Shown: positions 1-9,183, counted from the first letter of the stretch. The stretch: DNA of 64,000 nucleotides from Blastopirellula marina DSM 3645 (GCF_000153105.1 NZ_CH672376.1:12028-76027); one strand, 5' to 3'. The notes: generated by a model not told the origin, from the letters alone. Program-made: numbers and translations.

Positions 1-59
1 CGCTGCTCGCGCGTGTCGCCGAATTAGAGAAAGAAGACGAGCTGAGAAAAACGGCTTAA
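1..59 (+). CDS. C-terminal end of a lipid A acyltransferase-like gene (possibly lpxD), partial
   Basis: Reading frame 3 is open from the window edge to a TAA at 57-59 and encodes a short heptad-like tail (LLARVAELEKEDELRKTA). The C-terminal helix of LpxD, the UDP-3-O-acylglucosamine N-acyltransferase, looks similar, and the next gene is lpxI, which often sits in lpx clusters. Only 18 residues are visible, so the assignment rests mainly on context. It ends 22 bases before the lpxI start, consistent with an operon. Confidence 0.4.
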   Translation, partial: LLARVAELEKEDELRKTA

Positions 60-81
60 CGTCTTCGAGGGCACGGATGCG

Positions 82-618
82 ATGAATTCAGACGCAACAG
101 ACCACCTACCGCCGTTCGGCGTGCTGGCCGGCTGGGGTCAATTGCCAATTGAAATGGCCACCGCGCTGCAGCGCCACGGCTACGCCGTGCATGCGCTGTT
201 GATCAAAGGGCACGCCGATCCGATCCTGGCCGAAATCTCCGCTACGCACGAGTGGGTCGGGCTCGGACAAATCGGCAAGTGCGTCCGCTTCTTTCATCGT
301 CACCAGGTGACGACCGCGACGATGGTCGGCAAGGTTCACAAAGTGCGGATCTTGGACCGCGGCGCGCTCTGGAATCATTTCCCCGATTGGTACGGCGCCC
401 GCGTTATCGCTCCCTTTATTTTGGGCAAGAAAGATCGCAAAGACGACACCATCCTGAGCGGCATCTGCCGCGCGTTTTCAAATAAAGGAATCGAGTTTGT
501 GCCTGCGACCGACTATGCTCCTGACCTGCTGGTAAAGTTTGGACAACTGGCCGGCAAACCTGACCCCTTTTTACCGCGTGGCGCAAAAAACAAGACGAGT
601 CGACGACTCGGGGGATGA
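82..618 (+). CDS. lpxI: LpxI-like UDP-2,3-diacylglucosamine pyrophosphatase, C-terminally truncated
   Basis: LpxI (DUF1009) hydrolyses UDP-2,3-diacylglucosamine to lipid X plus UMP in lipid A synthesis. The 178-residue product matches the N-terminal LpxI domain: the opening GVLAGWGQLPIEMA, then MVGKVHKVRIL near residue 82 and DDTILSGICRAF near 121. Family members are about 270-290 residues. Here similarity stops after LLVKFGQLAGK, near residue 159, and about 20 unrelated residues lead to a TGA. The C-terminal domain, which carries the catalytic aspartate in characterised LpxI, is absent and I do not find it in the other frames downstream. The ATG at 82 is the only reasonable start; the ATG at 76 runs straight into a stop. 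The gene is probably non-functional, or a remnant after loss of the distal lpx operon, since no lpxB follows. The N-terminal match is secure; the functional status is inference. Confidence 0.75.
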   Translation: MNSDATDHLPPFGVLAGWGQLPIEMATALQRHGYAVHALLIKGHADPILAEISATHEWVGLGQIGKCVRFFHRHQVTTATMVGKVHKVRILDRGALWNHFPDWYGARVIAPFILGKKDRKDDTILSGICRAFSNKGIEFVPATDYAPDLLVKFGQLAGKPDPFLPRGAKNKTSRRLGG

Positions 619-693
619 GTCGCCGGCTCGCCTTGCAGTGAGAGCGTTACTCCGTCTACGGAATGCTCTCGCATCGGCAATCAACCGATCGCC

Positions 694-1188
694 TTATTTT
701 CCCATCTTCGCCGCCTGGTTCACGGTCAGCGCGATTTGCGTCAGTTTGTCATCGGCCGCTTCTTCTTCTTCGATGTTCTGCTTCAATAATTGCAGCCCAT
801 CGACATAATTCAAGAGCTCGGCCCAAGTGCAAAGCGTCCCATAGGTCGCAATCTCGTAGTGCTCTACTTTTTGGGCCGCGGCGATCAATAGCGCGTCCAT
901 CACTTCGTCGTCCGCCTGCAGGCGCATGATGCCGGCGCCTTCTTTGATCAAACCGGCCATCGCTTCGCAGGTTTTTGCCTTCGGCGTTTTGCCGATCGAG
1001 CGAAAGACTTCTTCAACCCGCGTGATATGCGTTTCGGTCTCTTGCAGATGGCTTTCAAAGGCTTGTTTCAATGCGTGGTCGGAAGCCTTGTCCGCCATTT
1101 TCGGCAGGGCTTTGGCCATTTGCATCTCAGCACTCAGCACATCCTGCAATTCTTCCCAAAAAGCGTCGGCGAGCGTATGCGTGGTCAT
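694..1188 (-). CDS. YciE/YciF-type ferritin-like protein (DUF892)
   Basis: The 164-residue product is a four-helix ferritin-like DUF892 protein. The N-terminal [20 protein letters not shown] and the later [18 protein letters not shown] carry the conserved E...E/H positions that bind di-iron in this family. Members are stress-induced cytoplasmic proteins of poorly defined function. A longer frame extends upstream to 1425, but GGAGGT lies 7 bases before the ATG at 1186-1188, so this start is chosen; it gives the normal family length. The gene is monocistronic on the minus strand, facing the truncated lpxI and following the MocR regulator gene. Confidence 0.9.
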   Translation of the reverse strand: MTTHTLADAFWEELQDVLSAEMQMAKALPKMADKASDHALKQAFESHLQETETHITRVEEVFRSIGKTPKAKTCEAMAGLIKEGAGIMRLQADDEVMDALLIAAAQKVEHYEIATYGTLCTWAELLNYVDGLQLLKQNIEEEEAADDKLTQIALTVNQAAKMGK

Positions 1189-1397
1189 CTGAATGACCTC
1201 CATCAAGGTTCGATTATGTCTAACGGTTCCATTCTCGCTCGAAAGGAAATTGCAAAAGTCATGCCGCACATAAACAGGCGGTTTTAAAGCAATCCGAGAG
1301 CAAAAATTGATCGTTCTATGACCACGTCGGTCGTCTCCCCATCGCGCCAGTAAAAAGAAGAGGCGAAGAATTTTCTTCATAGCCCGAAGCGCGAGGG

Positions 1398-2885
1398 CTA
1401 CGAAGAGAAGAAGCGTTGCGCCCACGCTTGCACGGCTTCCGCAATTTGCGCCTCGTCGAAGGCGGCGAAGCCGAGGATCAGGCCCGGCGTTTTGTGGTCG
1501 ACGGCCGAATATTGATCAACGGCGTGATATTCGACGCCGGCCTCGTGGGCCGCTCGTTGCAAGCGGCGATTTTGTCGCGCGTCGCGGGTCTGCACGACGA
1601 CATGCAGGCCAGCTTCGTGACGATCGTAATCAATCGCCGACCCAAACGCCGCATCCAAGGCGGCGAACATCGCCTGTTGCCGCACCGCGTAAAGCTTGCG
1701 CATCCGGCGAAGATGGCGAGCGAAGTGTCCTTCTTCGATGAAGTCGGTCAGCGTCGCTTGCTCGAAGACCGGCGAATGTCGATCGGCTAGCCAGCGCGAG
1801 GTCGCGAACGAGCGGACGAGCGGCTCGGGGACAACCAGATAGCCGAGACGCAGACCGGGAAAGAGCACCTTGCTGAAGGTCCCCAAGTAGAGGACCGAAC
1901 CATGCGGATCGTGCGCCGCGAGCGCTTGTTGCGGCCGACCGGCGAAACGAAATTCGCCCACATAATCATCTTCGACGATCCACGCTTCGTTGCGCTCGGC
2001 CCAGTCCAGCAATTGCAGGCGCCGCGGCAAACTCATCGTCATGCCGCCGGGCCACTGCACGCTCGGCGTGACATACGCCAGCCGCGCGGCGGGGCAAAGT
2101 TGCTCGCCGACGGCGACATCGATCCCTTGCTCATCCACAGGAATCGCCGCGCCGATCGCGCCATGGGTCGTGAACGCATGCCAGGCGGGACAGTAGCCAG
2201 GCTCTTCTAGCCAAAACCGATCGCCGGGATCGAGCAACAGTCGAGCAATCAACTCTAACCCTTGTTGAGCGCCGCTGGTGACGACAATTTGTTCGGCCGC
2301 ACATGCCAGCCCGCGTGATGCTCCCAGGTAAGCGGCGATGGCGCTGCGTAGCGGAGCATATCCCGCTGGATCGACCCCCATGAAGGTCAAGCGCGGCAAG
2401 CGGCGCAGCCGGCGGTCGGCCAGTCGCTGCCAAATGTCGCGGGGGAAATGATCGATCGCCGGCGTATGCGGACGAAACGGTTGGGGCGCCGTAATGATTC
2501 GCGGCGCCCAGTCGGCGAACCGCTCGATATTCCCGGCGCGCTGGGCCAATCGGCGTCGCAATGGTCTTGGCGCCGTCTGCTTGCCGCTCGCGGCAGGGGC
2601 CATGTTCTCCGGCAGTTGCTGGGAGACGCGGGTGCCAGACCCGATCTCCGCTTCCAGAAAGCCTTCGGCCAACAATTGCTCGTAAGCGGCGGCGACGGTG
2701 TTGCGTGCGATCTGCAACTCGCGGCAGAGACCGCGCGTCGAGGGAAGCTTTTCGCCGGGACGTAATCGCCCGGCGCGGATCGCGTCACGCAGTTGCGACT
2801 CAAGCTGGCGATGCAACGGCTGCGTCGCGCTGCGGTCGATCTCGAGCGTATCAAACTGAAAGCGTTGCGAACGGCGCTGGACCAT
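1398..2885 (-). CDS. MocR/PdxR-family transcriptional regulator (GntR wHTH + aminotransferase-like domain)
   Basis: The 495-residue protein has a GntR-type winged helix at about residues 18-88 ([20 protein letters not shown]) followed by a fold-type I aminotransferase domain to the end. The PLP-binding lysine is visible as K339 in [14 protein letters not shown], with the cofactor aspartate in EDDYVGEFR. MocR proteins use PLP or an aldimine as effector; PdxR controls vitamin B6 synthesis and others control amine or amino-acid metabolism. No pdxS/T is adjacent. It is divergent from an AhpD-like gene across a 110-base gap with a candidate operator repeat. The ATG at 2883-2885 fits the family N-terminus; the frame continues to 3038 but that extension would cover the intergenic promoter region. 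The ligand cannot be told from sequence. Confidence 0.9.
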   Translation of the reverse strand: MVQRRSQRFQFDTLEIDRSATQPLHRQLESQLRDAIRAGRLRPGEKLPSTRGLCRELQIARNTVAAAYEQLLAEGFLEAEIGSGTRVSQQLPENMAPAASGKQTAPRPLRRRLAQRAGNIERFADWAPRIITAPQPFRPHTPAIDHFPRDIWQRLADRRLRRLPRLTFMGVDPAGYAPLRSAIAAYLGASRGLACAAEQIVVTSGAQQGLELIARLLLDPGDRFWLEEPGYCPAWHAFTTHGAIGAAIPVDEQGIDVAVGEQLCPAARLAYVTPSVQWPGGMTMSLPRRLQLLDWAERNEAWIVEDDYVGEFRFAGRPQQALAAHDPHGSVLYLGTFSKVLFPGLRLGYLVVPEPLVRSFATSRWLADRHSPVFEQATLTDFIEEGHFARHLRRMRKLYAVRQQAMFAALDAAFGSAIDYDRHEAGLHVVVQTRDARQNRRLQRAAHEAGVEYHAVDQYSAVDHKTPGLILGFAAFDEAQIAEAVQAWAQRFFSS

Positions 2886-2889
2886 GGCA

Positions 2890-2923
2890 AAGTGGCTCTC
2901 TGAATTAACAGACAAGTGGATCT
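2890..2923. promoter_or_regulatory. Candidate MocR operator: imperfect 10-bp direct repeat
   Basis: AAGTGGCTCT (2890-2899) and AAGTGGATCT (2914-2923) are direct repeats with one mismatch, 24 bases start to start, in the divergent MocR/AhpD intergenic region. Several characterised MocR regulators bind spaced direct repeats in such positions. Binding itself is inference. Confidence 0.3.
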
Positions 2924-2995
2924 TATTTGGAACCAAACGAATCGTACCATGAGGAATGTAACCACGCATTCCATTCACTTTCGGGGAGCAGAAAA

Positions 2996-3454
2996 ATGTC
3001 GGAACGATTGGACTATTTCGCTTTGTCGCCGGAACCATTTCGTCACCTCATGGCGATCGAAAAGTATCTGCACAAGTCAACGCTGGGACATGTGTTGATG
3101 GAACTGGTGAAATTACGAGTCTCGCAGATCAACGGTTGCGCGTATTGCTTAAACATGCACTCGACGCTATTGCGAAAAGCGGGCGAACCAGCGCATCGGA
3201 TTGATCTGGTCGCAGCCTGGCGCGAAGCACCTTGCTATAGCGATCGAGAGCGCGTCGCATTGGCCTGGGCGGAAGCAGTCACCCTGCTGCCGCAGCATCA
3301 GGTTACCGACGAGTTGTACGACGAATTGGCGGCCCAGTTTGACGAGACCGAGATCGTCGATCTGACCACAGCGATCGCGACGATCAACGCTTGGAACCGA
3401 TTCGCAGTGCCGTTTAACAAAACGCCGGAGATTGAAGCGGCGATGTCGGCGTAG
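2996..3454 (+). CDS. AhpD-like carboxymuconolactone decarboxylase family protein
   Basis: The 152-residue protein has the AhpD/CMD core with the redox pair in NGCAYCLNMHSTLLRKAG (CxxC followed by His), near residues 48-56, and the helix ERVALAWAEAVTLL. Such proteins act as alkylhydroperoxidase-like reductases in the cytoplasm. The ATG at 2996 follows a GGGAGC ribosome-binding site. The frame runs upstream to 2927, but that extension overlaps the regulator's promoter region. It is divergent from the MocR gene and is followed 38 bases later by a cupin gene, so regulator, AhpD-like and cupin probably form one regulated locus. The substrate is unknown. Confidence 0.88.
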   Translation: MSERLDYFALSPEPFRHLMAIEKYLHKSTLGHVLMELVKLRVSQINGCAYCLNMHSTLLRKAGEPAHRIDLVAAWREAPCYSDRERVALAWAEAVTLLPQHQVTDELYDELAAQFDETEIVDLTTAIATINAWNRFAVPFNKTPEIEAAMSA

Positions 3455-3492
3455 TTCTTTTCTCGCAACCACCAAAATAAGGCGGAGAGTTG

Positions 3493-3921
3493 ATGAAACG
3501 TTTAGTCATGATCGCCGCAGCGCTGCTTACATGCACTGCGGCCTGGCGGATCACCGCGCACGATCCGGCGCACGGCCCCGATGTCAAACCGGTAATGGCG
3601 CAGAACATCGCCGAAAAAATAGACGGGGTCGTCACCCGCGCGACGATGGCCGAAGTCACCTGGCAAGGAGGCGACTTTTCCGAACCCCATCGGCATCCCG
3701 GCCCGACCTTTGTGTATGTGTTGGCAGGCGAGATCGAGACCCAAGTCGGCGATGGTCCCCTCTTGCGTCTCAAAGCCGGGGACACGCTCTACGAGCCGTC
3801 CCAGGCATTACATCGAGTCACGCGTAACGTTCATCCTGACAAACCGGCCAAAATCCTGGCGCTTCATCTGCACCCGGTCGACGCCAAAGAGTTGGTAATC
3901 CCGGAACCAATCCAAGAGTAG
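3493..3921 (+). CDS. Exported single-domain cupin protein
   Basis: The 142-residue protein starts with a short hydrophobic leader (MKRLVMIAAALLTCTAAWRI) that looks like a signal peptide or anchor, then one cupin barrel. Motif 1 is visible as PHRHPGPTFVYVLAGEIE near residues 58-75 and motif 2 as AGDTLYEPSQALHRV; the histidines and glutamate suggest a metal site. The ATG at 3493 follows GGCGGAG; a TTG one codon earlier is less likely. It lies just downstream of the AhpD-like gene and is probably co-transcribed. The reaction is unknown; some small cupins are dioxygenases or isomerases and others only bind ligands. Confidence 0.85.
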   Translation: MKRLVMIAAALLTCTAAWRITAHDPAHGPDVKPVMAQNIAEKIDGVVTRATMAEVTWQGGDFSEPHRHPGPTFVYVLAGEIETQVGDGPLLRLKAGDTLYEPSQALHRVTRNVHPDKPAKILALHLHPVDAKELVIPEPIQE

Positions 3922-3943
3922 AGCGGTTAAGCGTTCGCACGTT

Positions 3944-6034
3944 CTACTTCAACACGCCCAGCAGATTGCTGTAATCGTCGGTCCACAGGCGATCGATCGC
4001 TAGTTGCCCAGGGGCGGTGGTTGCTGCGGCGCGGACGACTTCATTTTCTAGCAGCGCTCGATTGTTGGTCGCGACTACCCAATGGGCGCCGGTCTTTTGC
4101 TGGGCGACGTCGGGAGCGGCGACAAGGTAGAGCGTTTGCAGACCGCAGTCTTGGGCTAGGCCCTCGACGACGGGACGCAGGTCGACATGGATGTTGCTGA
4201 TATGAACCGCGATCGCGCCATCTTTGGCGAGGCGCTGACGATAGATGTCAAACGCTTCTCGCGTCAACAGATGGGTCGGGATTGCGTCGCCGCTGAACGC
4301 GTCGAGCACTAGCAGGTCAAACCGTTCGTCGGTTTCGGCTTCGAGCGAAAGTCGTCCGTCGCCGAGCACGATCTCGATCTTCGCAGGCGAGTCTTTCAGG
4401 TAGGTGAAGTAGTCGTGTGCCAACTCGACCACTTCTGGATTGATCTCATACATGCGGAACGTATCGCCTGGCTTGCCATAAGCGGCGAGCGTTCCGGCCC
4501 CCAGTCCGACCACTCCTACACGCAGCGGCTGCTGCTGTAACGACAACTGACGAAGCACAATGCCGACGCCTGTTTCGGGGGCGTAGTACGAAGTTGGTTC
4601 GGTGCGGCGCTGCGGATCGAGAAATTGGAAGCCATGCACGATACGGCCATGGAACATCATGCGGCGACGCTGCCCGGCCGCCAACTGATCATTGACATGC
4701 AGCACGCCGTAGAAATTGCGACGCGACACGAGGTATTCGCCGCTGAAGTTTCGTAGTTCTCCGTAGACCACGATTAACAGCAATGGAATCGCCCAGGCCA
4801 ATCGCTTGGGGAGGGGCGCGGCGGCTTGGCTGGTTCCCGGTCGGGCGGCCCAAGCTTTTCCGGCGGCCGAAATCAACACGCTGCCGGCGATCAAAAAACT
4901 ACCAAGGATAAAGATCGGCGCTTCAAAATAATCGGTCAAAGCGAGCGGACAGACGAGCGAAACCAAAACGCCGCCGATGGCGCCGCCGGCCGAGATCGTC
5001 AGATAGAACTCGGTCAGATGCGCCGGGCGTGGCTTTAGGCGAACGAGTTCGCCATGACAAGCGAGACACGCGAAAAACAATGATGCAAAGTAGACGCCGA
5101 TCGCGGGGATCAAACCCAAAGATCCGCTCATCCAGTCCACCAGCGCGACGCCGGCGAGCGACGCCAGAGCGAGCCAGGCGACGGTTTCGCGGCGATACCA
5201 TCCTTCGTTGTCGAAGGCCAGGATGAAGGTCAGTAAGTACAAGCTAAGCGGAGCGACCCATAGCAGCGGAACGACCGCCATGTCTTGGCATACATGGTTG
5301 GTGACCGCCAGCAATCCAAAGCTGGCCCAAGCCGGCAACAGCAGCCATTTGGTCCGCGTGCGCCACGTAATCGCAGGCTCCACGCCGTTCGCTGGGCCTG
5401 CGGTCTCTGCCGGTTCTGGCGGCGTCTCAGGCGCCGCGCGAAGTTGCCACACAACGATCGCCAGCAGAGCGGCGAATAGGCTGAATCCGATCGACCACTG
5501 CCAGGCTTGCGTCGAGACGGCGAAGTTCGGTTCGATCACAAACGGGTAACTGAGCAGCGCCAACAGCGAGCCGACGTTGGAAAGCGCATAAAGTCGATAG
5601 GGAGATGCCGCTGGGAATCGGCGACCAAACCAGGCCTGCAGCAAAGGTCCGTTTGCGGCAAGGAGAAAATAAGGCAACCCAATTGTCGCGGCCAACAGCG
5701 TCAGAATGCGCAGCGCCGGAGCATCTTCCGGCGAGGGTTTCCAACTGACGTCGGCCAACACTGGCGCGAGCGCCGCGGCGGCGATCACCAACGACAAATG
5801 GACCGCGCCTTGCCAGCGGAGCGGCAAATAACGGGTGATGAGGTGTGCGTAGAGATAGCCGAGAAACAGCACGACCTGAAAAAAGAGCATCGCAGTTGTC
5901 CAAACCGCCGGACTGCCGCCAAACCAAGGAAGGATCGCTTTGCTTACGATCGGCTGAATTTGAAACAACAACAGCGCACTGGCGAAAACAGCCGCGGCAA
6001 AACAGCATCTCAGGAGTGCAGGCAGGCGTTGCAT
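3944..6034 (-). CDS. Fused multi-spanning membrane / spermidine-synthase-like protein
   Basis: The 696-residue protein has roughly the first 430 residues made of many hydrophobic segments, then a soluble Rossmann domain. The latter shows VGVVGLGAGTLAAYGKPGD (SAM-type glycine-rich loop), an acidic end of strand 2 (YEINPEVVELA), GDGRLSLE and LLVLDAFSGDAIPTHLL, all typical of the spermidine synthase family. Such fused MFS/spermidine-synthase-like proteins are widespread in planctomycetes and their substrates are not established; aminopropyl transfer should not be assumed. The gene is transcribed alone from an ATG at 6032-6034 and converges on the cupin gene 22 bases away. Confidence 0.85.
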   Translation of the reverse strand: MQRLPALLRCCFAAAVFASALLLFQIQPIVSKAILPWFGGSPAVWTTAMLFFQVVLFLGYLYAHLITRYLPLRWQGAVHLSLVIAAAALAPVLADVSWKPSPEDAPALRILTLLAATIGLPYFLLAANGPLLQAWFGRRFPAASPYRLYALSNVGSLLALLSYPFVIEPNFAVSTQAWQWSIGFSLFAALLAIVVWQLRAAPETPPEPAETAGPANGVEPAITWRTRTKWLLLPAWASFGLLAVTNHVCQDMAVVPLLWVAPLSLYLLTFILAFDNEGWYRRETVAWLALASLAGVALVDWMSGSLGLIPAIGVYFASLFFACLACHGELVRLKPRPAHLTEFYLTISAGGAIGGVLVSLVCPLALTDYFEAPIFILGSFLIAGSVLISAAGKAWAARPGTSQAAAPLPKRLAWAIPLLLIVVYGELRNFSGEYLVSRRNFYGVLHVNDQLAAGQRRRMMFHGRIVHGFQFLDPQRRTEPTSYYAPETGVGIVLRQLSLQQQPLRVGVVGLGAGTLAAYGKPGDTFRMYEINPEVVELAHDYFTYLKDSPAKIEIVLGDGRLSLEAETDERFDLLVLDAFSGDAIPTHLLTREAFDIYRQRLAKDGAIAVHISNIHVDLRPVVEGLAQDCGLQTLYLVAAPDVAQQKTGAHWVVATNNRALLENEVVRAAATTAPGQLAIDRLWTDDYSNLLGVLK

Positions 6035-6362
6035 ATATCGGTATCAGTTTATGCGTAGCGAAATGGCATCGTGCAAAGATAGCTCACTCGTCGAAATGGA
6101 ACGCCACAAAGGGTGGAAATGCGCTTTCGAGCGGAGGGCAATTCAACTCTAGCTCCACAGGAGGGGGTTGAATTATGCGAATTGTTCATTGTTTTTCGCC
6201 AAGAAAAGGTGCGAATTTAACAGTGTTGACACTGGAATTGTGCTTTTCATGGCGGAAAGGCCGACATTAGAATCGGGTTTGTTGTCCTCATCCCACCGTC
6301 ACTTGGGTGTTAGTGCTTGATTGACGGAAAATCCTCTTCTGTTGCTTGGAGACAATTGATTC
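6035..6362. other. Intergenic region with one long hairpin
   Basis: No gene is visible in these 328 bases. A stem of AATTCAAC (6140-6147) with GTTGAATT (6167-6174) encloses a smaller CTCC/GGAG stem; there is no clean U tract. A TTGACA at 6226-6231 could be a -35 box but no good -10 follows at the right distance. Confidence 0.4.
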
Positions 6363-6797
6363 GTGTACGCCACTGTTTCTCTTGAAGCGGAGGCGATGGC
6401 CGTCTTACGAGACTTCGCCAGCGCTTACGCTAATCGAGATCTGGAGAAACTGCTGGCGGTGTTTCTGCCTGAACCGGACGTAGTACTACTCGGAACGGGC
6501 CAAGACGAAAAGCGACTTGGTCTAGCGGGAGTATGCGAACAGGCGGAACGTGACTGGCAGCAAGCTGATACGTTGCATTTTCGCTTTGGATGGCGAAGCG
6601 TTTCGTGTTACGGCGACGTTTGCTGGGTCGCGTCCGATTGTTTTGCACTGGTTCAAGCGGGTTACCGTCAAGCGGAGATTCCACTCCGGATTACTGCAGT
6701 CCTGGTTCGCACCGTAGAAGATTCGCTGCGAATCGCCCAGCTCCACTACTCATCGCCGGTCCTGCCGGATGACGAGTCCGATACCTGTCTCGAGTAG
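6363..6797 (+). CDS. SnoaL/NTF2-like fold protein
   Basis: The 144-residue protein has the cone-shaped NTF2/SnoaL pattern: an N-terminal helix (AVLRDFASAYANRDLEKLLAVF) followed by a short acidic strand region (EPDVVLLGTG) and later beta strands (CWVASDCFALV, ITAVLVRTVEDSLRIAQLHYS). Such proteins can be ketosteroid-isomerase-like enzymes, polyketide cyclases or calcium-stress proteins; no catalytic assignment is possible. The start may be the GTG at 6363 or the ATG at 6396. A strong terminator follows. It has no functional link to the neighbouring panD that I can see. Confidence 0.75.
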   Translation: MYATVSLEAEAMAVLRDFASAYANRDLEKLLAVFLPEPDVVLLGTGQDEKRLGLAGVCEQAERDWQQADTLHFRFGWRSVSCYGDVCWVASDCFALVQAGYRQAEIPLRITAVLVRTVEDSLRIAQLHYSSPVLPDDESDTCLE

Positions 6798-6841
6798 ATT
6801 TTTAGCACTTATTTGATTACAAGCGATATTCCTTGACAGGC

Positions 6842-6876
6842 AAAAAGCCCCTCTGCTTACCAGAGGGGCTTTTTTC
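6842..6876 (+). terminator. Rho-independent terminator
   Basis: A 14-base stem (AAAAAGCCCCTCTG with CAGAGGGGCTTTTT, loop CTTAC) ends in a T run, 45 bases after the SnoaL-like gene. Nearly perfect pairing makes this a confident terminator; the A run on the left arm could make it work on both strands. Confidence 0.93.
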
Positions 6877-6942
6877 ATGCGCGGACTTAGAAGGTATAAT
6901 AAGCCGTTCTCTCTCCGTAGTCGCAATCCAAGTAAGTCTGGG

Positions 6943-7308
6943 ATGATCCGAACCTTTCTCAAATCGAAAATTCACCGCGCCACCTGCACCGAGGCTTGCC
7001 TCGATTACGAAGGAAGCGTGACGATTGACAGTCTGCTAATGGACGCGGCGGACCTGCTCGACCATGAACAGGTCGATATCTACAACATCACCACCGGTTC
7101 GCGGTTGACCACCTACGCGATTCTGGGCGAACCCGGCAGCGGCGTGATCTGCATTAACGGTGCGGCCGCACATTTGGTAAATCCCCAAGATTTGGTCATC
7201 ATCGCCAGCTACGCCCAATACAACGAGCAAGAACTGGCCGACTACGCGCCGATCGTGGTCCAAGTCGATCAACGAAATCAAATCATGACGCCGGTCGAAA
7301 AAACTTAG
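6943..7308 (+). CDS. panD: Aspartate 1-decarboxylase (pyruvoyl-dependent)
   Basis: PanD converts L-aspartate to beta-alanine for pantothenate and CoA synthesis. The 121-residue product shows the self-cleavage site G24-S25 in DYEGSVTID, as in E. coli, which yields the pyruvoyl group on Ser25. Lys9 (SKIHRA), Tyr-rich [12 protein letters not shown] and [13 protein letters not shown] are also conserved. Length matches the family (about 120-130). The frame extends upstream to 6877, but the ATG at 6943 matches the conserved N-terminus [11 protein letters not shown] and is chosen. No other pantothenate gene is adjacent. Confidence 0.96.
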   Translation: MIRTFLKSKIHRATCTEACLDYEGSVTIDSLLMDAADLLDHEQVDIYNITTGSRLTTYAILGEPGSGVICINGAAAHLVNPQDLVIIASYAQYNEQELADYAPIVVQVDQRNQIMTPVEKT

Positions 7309-7755
7309 CGGCCGCGGAGATTACATAACCTCCTAGTAACTTTTAGCTTACGTACGCTAATTTTACCTTCCTCCCTCTTCATGGTGACGGCTATCCGCCA
7401 TCTTAAGGATTTTGCTCTAGCTTTCGCCGGCGGATCGTCGATGTTTCTTTTCTAGAACGCTGTTATCCGCGACAAATCGCTGAATTTCGGGGCAGCCTCC
7501 TCTTTTGGAGGGAGAATTCGGCAGGGCAGCACGGATAGCAGCGTTCTTTATTTCTTGACCAACCGTCTCGGTTGCGTCCCAAAAGCAAATTCCTCCCAAG
7601 CGGCGCATCCGGCAAATCGAGAAATCTACGGCGTCTTATCTTTGCTAACCCGCAATCTGGCCGAAGTTAACCGACACACGCTATTGGTCGCAGCACCATT
7701 GGCGCGAGAGACTCCCTCCCCTGATTTCGCTTGCCAAGCCTACGAGGAACCTGCC
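7309..7755. other. Intergenic region between panD and tssK
   Basis: No gene is supported in these 447 bases. The tssK reading frame is open from 7555, but the peptide it would add has no resemblance to TssK and lacks a ribosome-binding site. Several pyrimidine-rich stretches occur near 7365-7380 and 7495-7515. A promoter for tssK should lie here but I cannot place it. Confidence 0.4.
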
Positions 7756-9183
7756 GTGTTGAGCAGTAACGCCGTCCACTGGTACGAAGGAATGTTCCTT
7801 TCGCCGCATCATTTTCAGGCGTTCGAACAGCATCAATCCCAACAGAACCGACGTGGCGACCTTTGGATTGAGCGACATCATTGGGGCCTCCGCTCCATCG
7901 ATCTTGATATCGACGCGCTGACCAACTCGCGTCTGGTTGTTCGTTCGCTGGAAGTTCGCCTGCGGGATGGAGCGACGATCTCCGTCCCGAGCGACGGACA
8001 ATTGCCGATCCTTGACCTGCGCCACGCGATGGCCGATCGCCAGAACCTGACGATCTATTTGGCGGCCCCACAACTGGTCTCGGGCCAGTCAAACGTCGCC
8101 GACACCAACGCGGCGACGGCTCGCTATTTGGTCGAGAATCTCGACGTGGAAGATCAAAACAGCGGCTCCAACCAACAAACCATTCAGATCCGCCGGCTCA
8201 ATTTGCGACTACTGCACGACGGCGACAATCACGCTGGGTACGAGACCCTGCCGATCGCTCGGATTCGCCGCTCGGACCGGGGCGAAGCGGTGCCGCAACT
8301 CGACGAAACTTACATTCCGCCGCTATTAGCGTGCGACGCCTGGCGTCCGCTGCAGGCGAACATCTTGCAGCGCATCTACGATCGTCTGGGACGTAAGCTC
8401 GACTTGCTCGCTTCGCAAATCGTTTCGCGCAAGATCTCGTTTGATAGCCGCGGACAAGGGGATCAACAGTTACTGGAACAGCTGCGAGCGATCAACGAAT
8501 CCTATCCGGCGATTCAAATGATCGCGTTCACTCCCGGCACGCATCCTTCGAACGCTTTTTATGAACTGGCGCGGACGATCGGCAAGCTGGCCGTGTTTGG
8601 TTCGATGCGTCGCCCGCCGGAAATGCCGGCTTACGATCATGACGATCTGGCCGGCTGCTTTTGGCGACAGAAACAATACATCGACGCGCTGCTCGACGCC
8701 GTCGTTGAGCCGGACTATCGCGAACGCCACTTTGAAGGCGCCGGGCTCCGCATGCAGGTCGATCTTGAGCCGTCGTGGCTGGAAGGCTCGAACAAACTGT
8801 TTGTCGGCGTCGAAAGCTCGCTGCCGTCGCAGCAGATTGATCGACTCCTGACGCGCGGTCTCGATATGAAAATCGGCAGCTCTGACAAAGTGGTCGATCT
8901 CTATCGATTGGGTCAGGCCGGTTTGCGTTTCAACTACGCAAGTCATCCGCCGCGCGCATTGCCGGCGCTGCCGGGGGTCTCGTACTTCGAGATCGATCGC
9001 GACAGCCAACCGACGCAATGGGACCAGGTGAAACACTCGTTGACTTTGGCGATTCGTCTAAACGAAAACCTGATCGTCAGCGATATCGAAGGGCAACGCC
9101 GTTTGACGATTCGCGTCGATGGGCAATCGACGACGCTGCAGTTCACGCTGTATGTGGTCCCCAACGAACCGGGGATCGGCTAA
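7756..9183 (+). CDS. tssK: Type VI secretion system baseplate protein TssK
   Basis: TssK links the T6SS baseplate wedge to the TssJLM membrane complex. The 475-residue protein opens with the family hallmark VHWYEGMFLSPHHFQAFEQH, and later PIARIRRSD, YIPPLLACDAW and the C-terminal lobe with FEGAGLRMQVDLEPSWLE and LPALPGVSYFEIDR agree with the family; length is about normal (roughly 445). A GTG at 7756 preceded by GAGGA at 7744-7748 gives the canonical N-terminus. There is no other tss gene on either side: panD lies upstream and a D-lactate dehydrogenase-like gene downstream, so within this window it is an orphan. Confidence 0.9.
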   Translation: MLSSNAVHWYEGMFLSPHHFQAFEQHQSQQNRRGDLWIERHHWGLRSIDLDIDALTNSRLVVRSLEVRLRDGATISVPSDGQLPILDLRHAMADRQNLTIYLAAPQLVSGQSNVADTNAATARYLVENLDVEDQNSGSNQQTIQIRRLNLRLLHDGDNHAGYETLPIARIRRSDRGEAVPQLDETYIPPLLACDAWRPLQANILQRIYDRLGRKLDLLASQIVSRKISFDSRGQGDQQLLEQLRAINESYPAIQMIAFTPGTHPSNAFYELARTIGKLAVFGSMRRPPEMPAYDHDDLAGCFWRQKQYIDALLDAVVEPDYRERHFEGAGLRMQVDLEPSWLEGSNKLFVGVESSLPSQQIDRLLTRGLDMKIGSSDKVVDLYRLGQAGLRFNYASHPPRALPALPGVSYFEIDRDSQPTQWDQVKHSLTLAIRLNENLIVSDIEGQRRLTIRVDGQSTTLQFTLYVVPNEPGIG

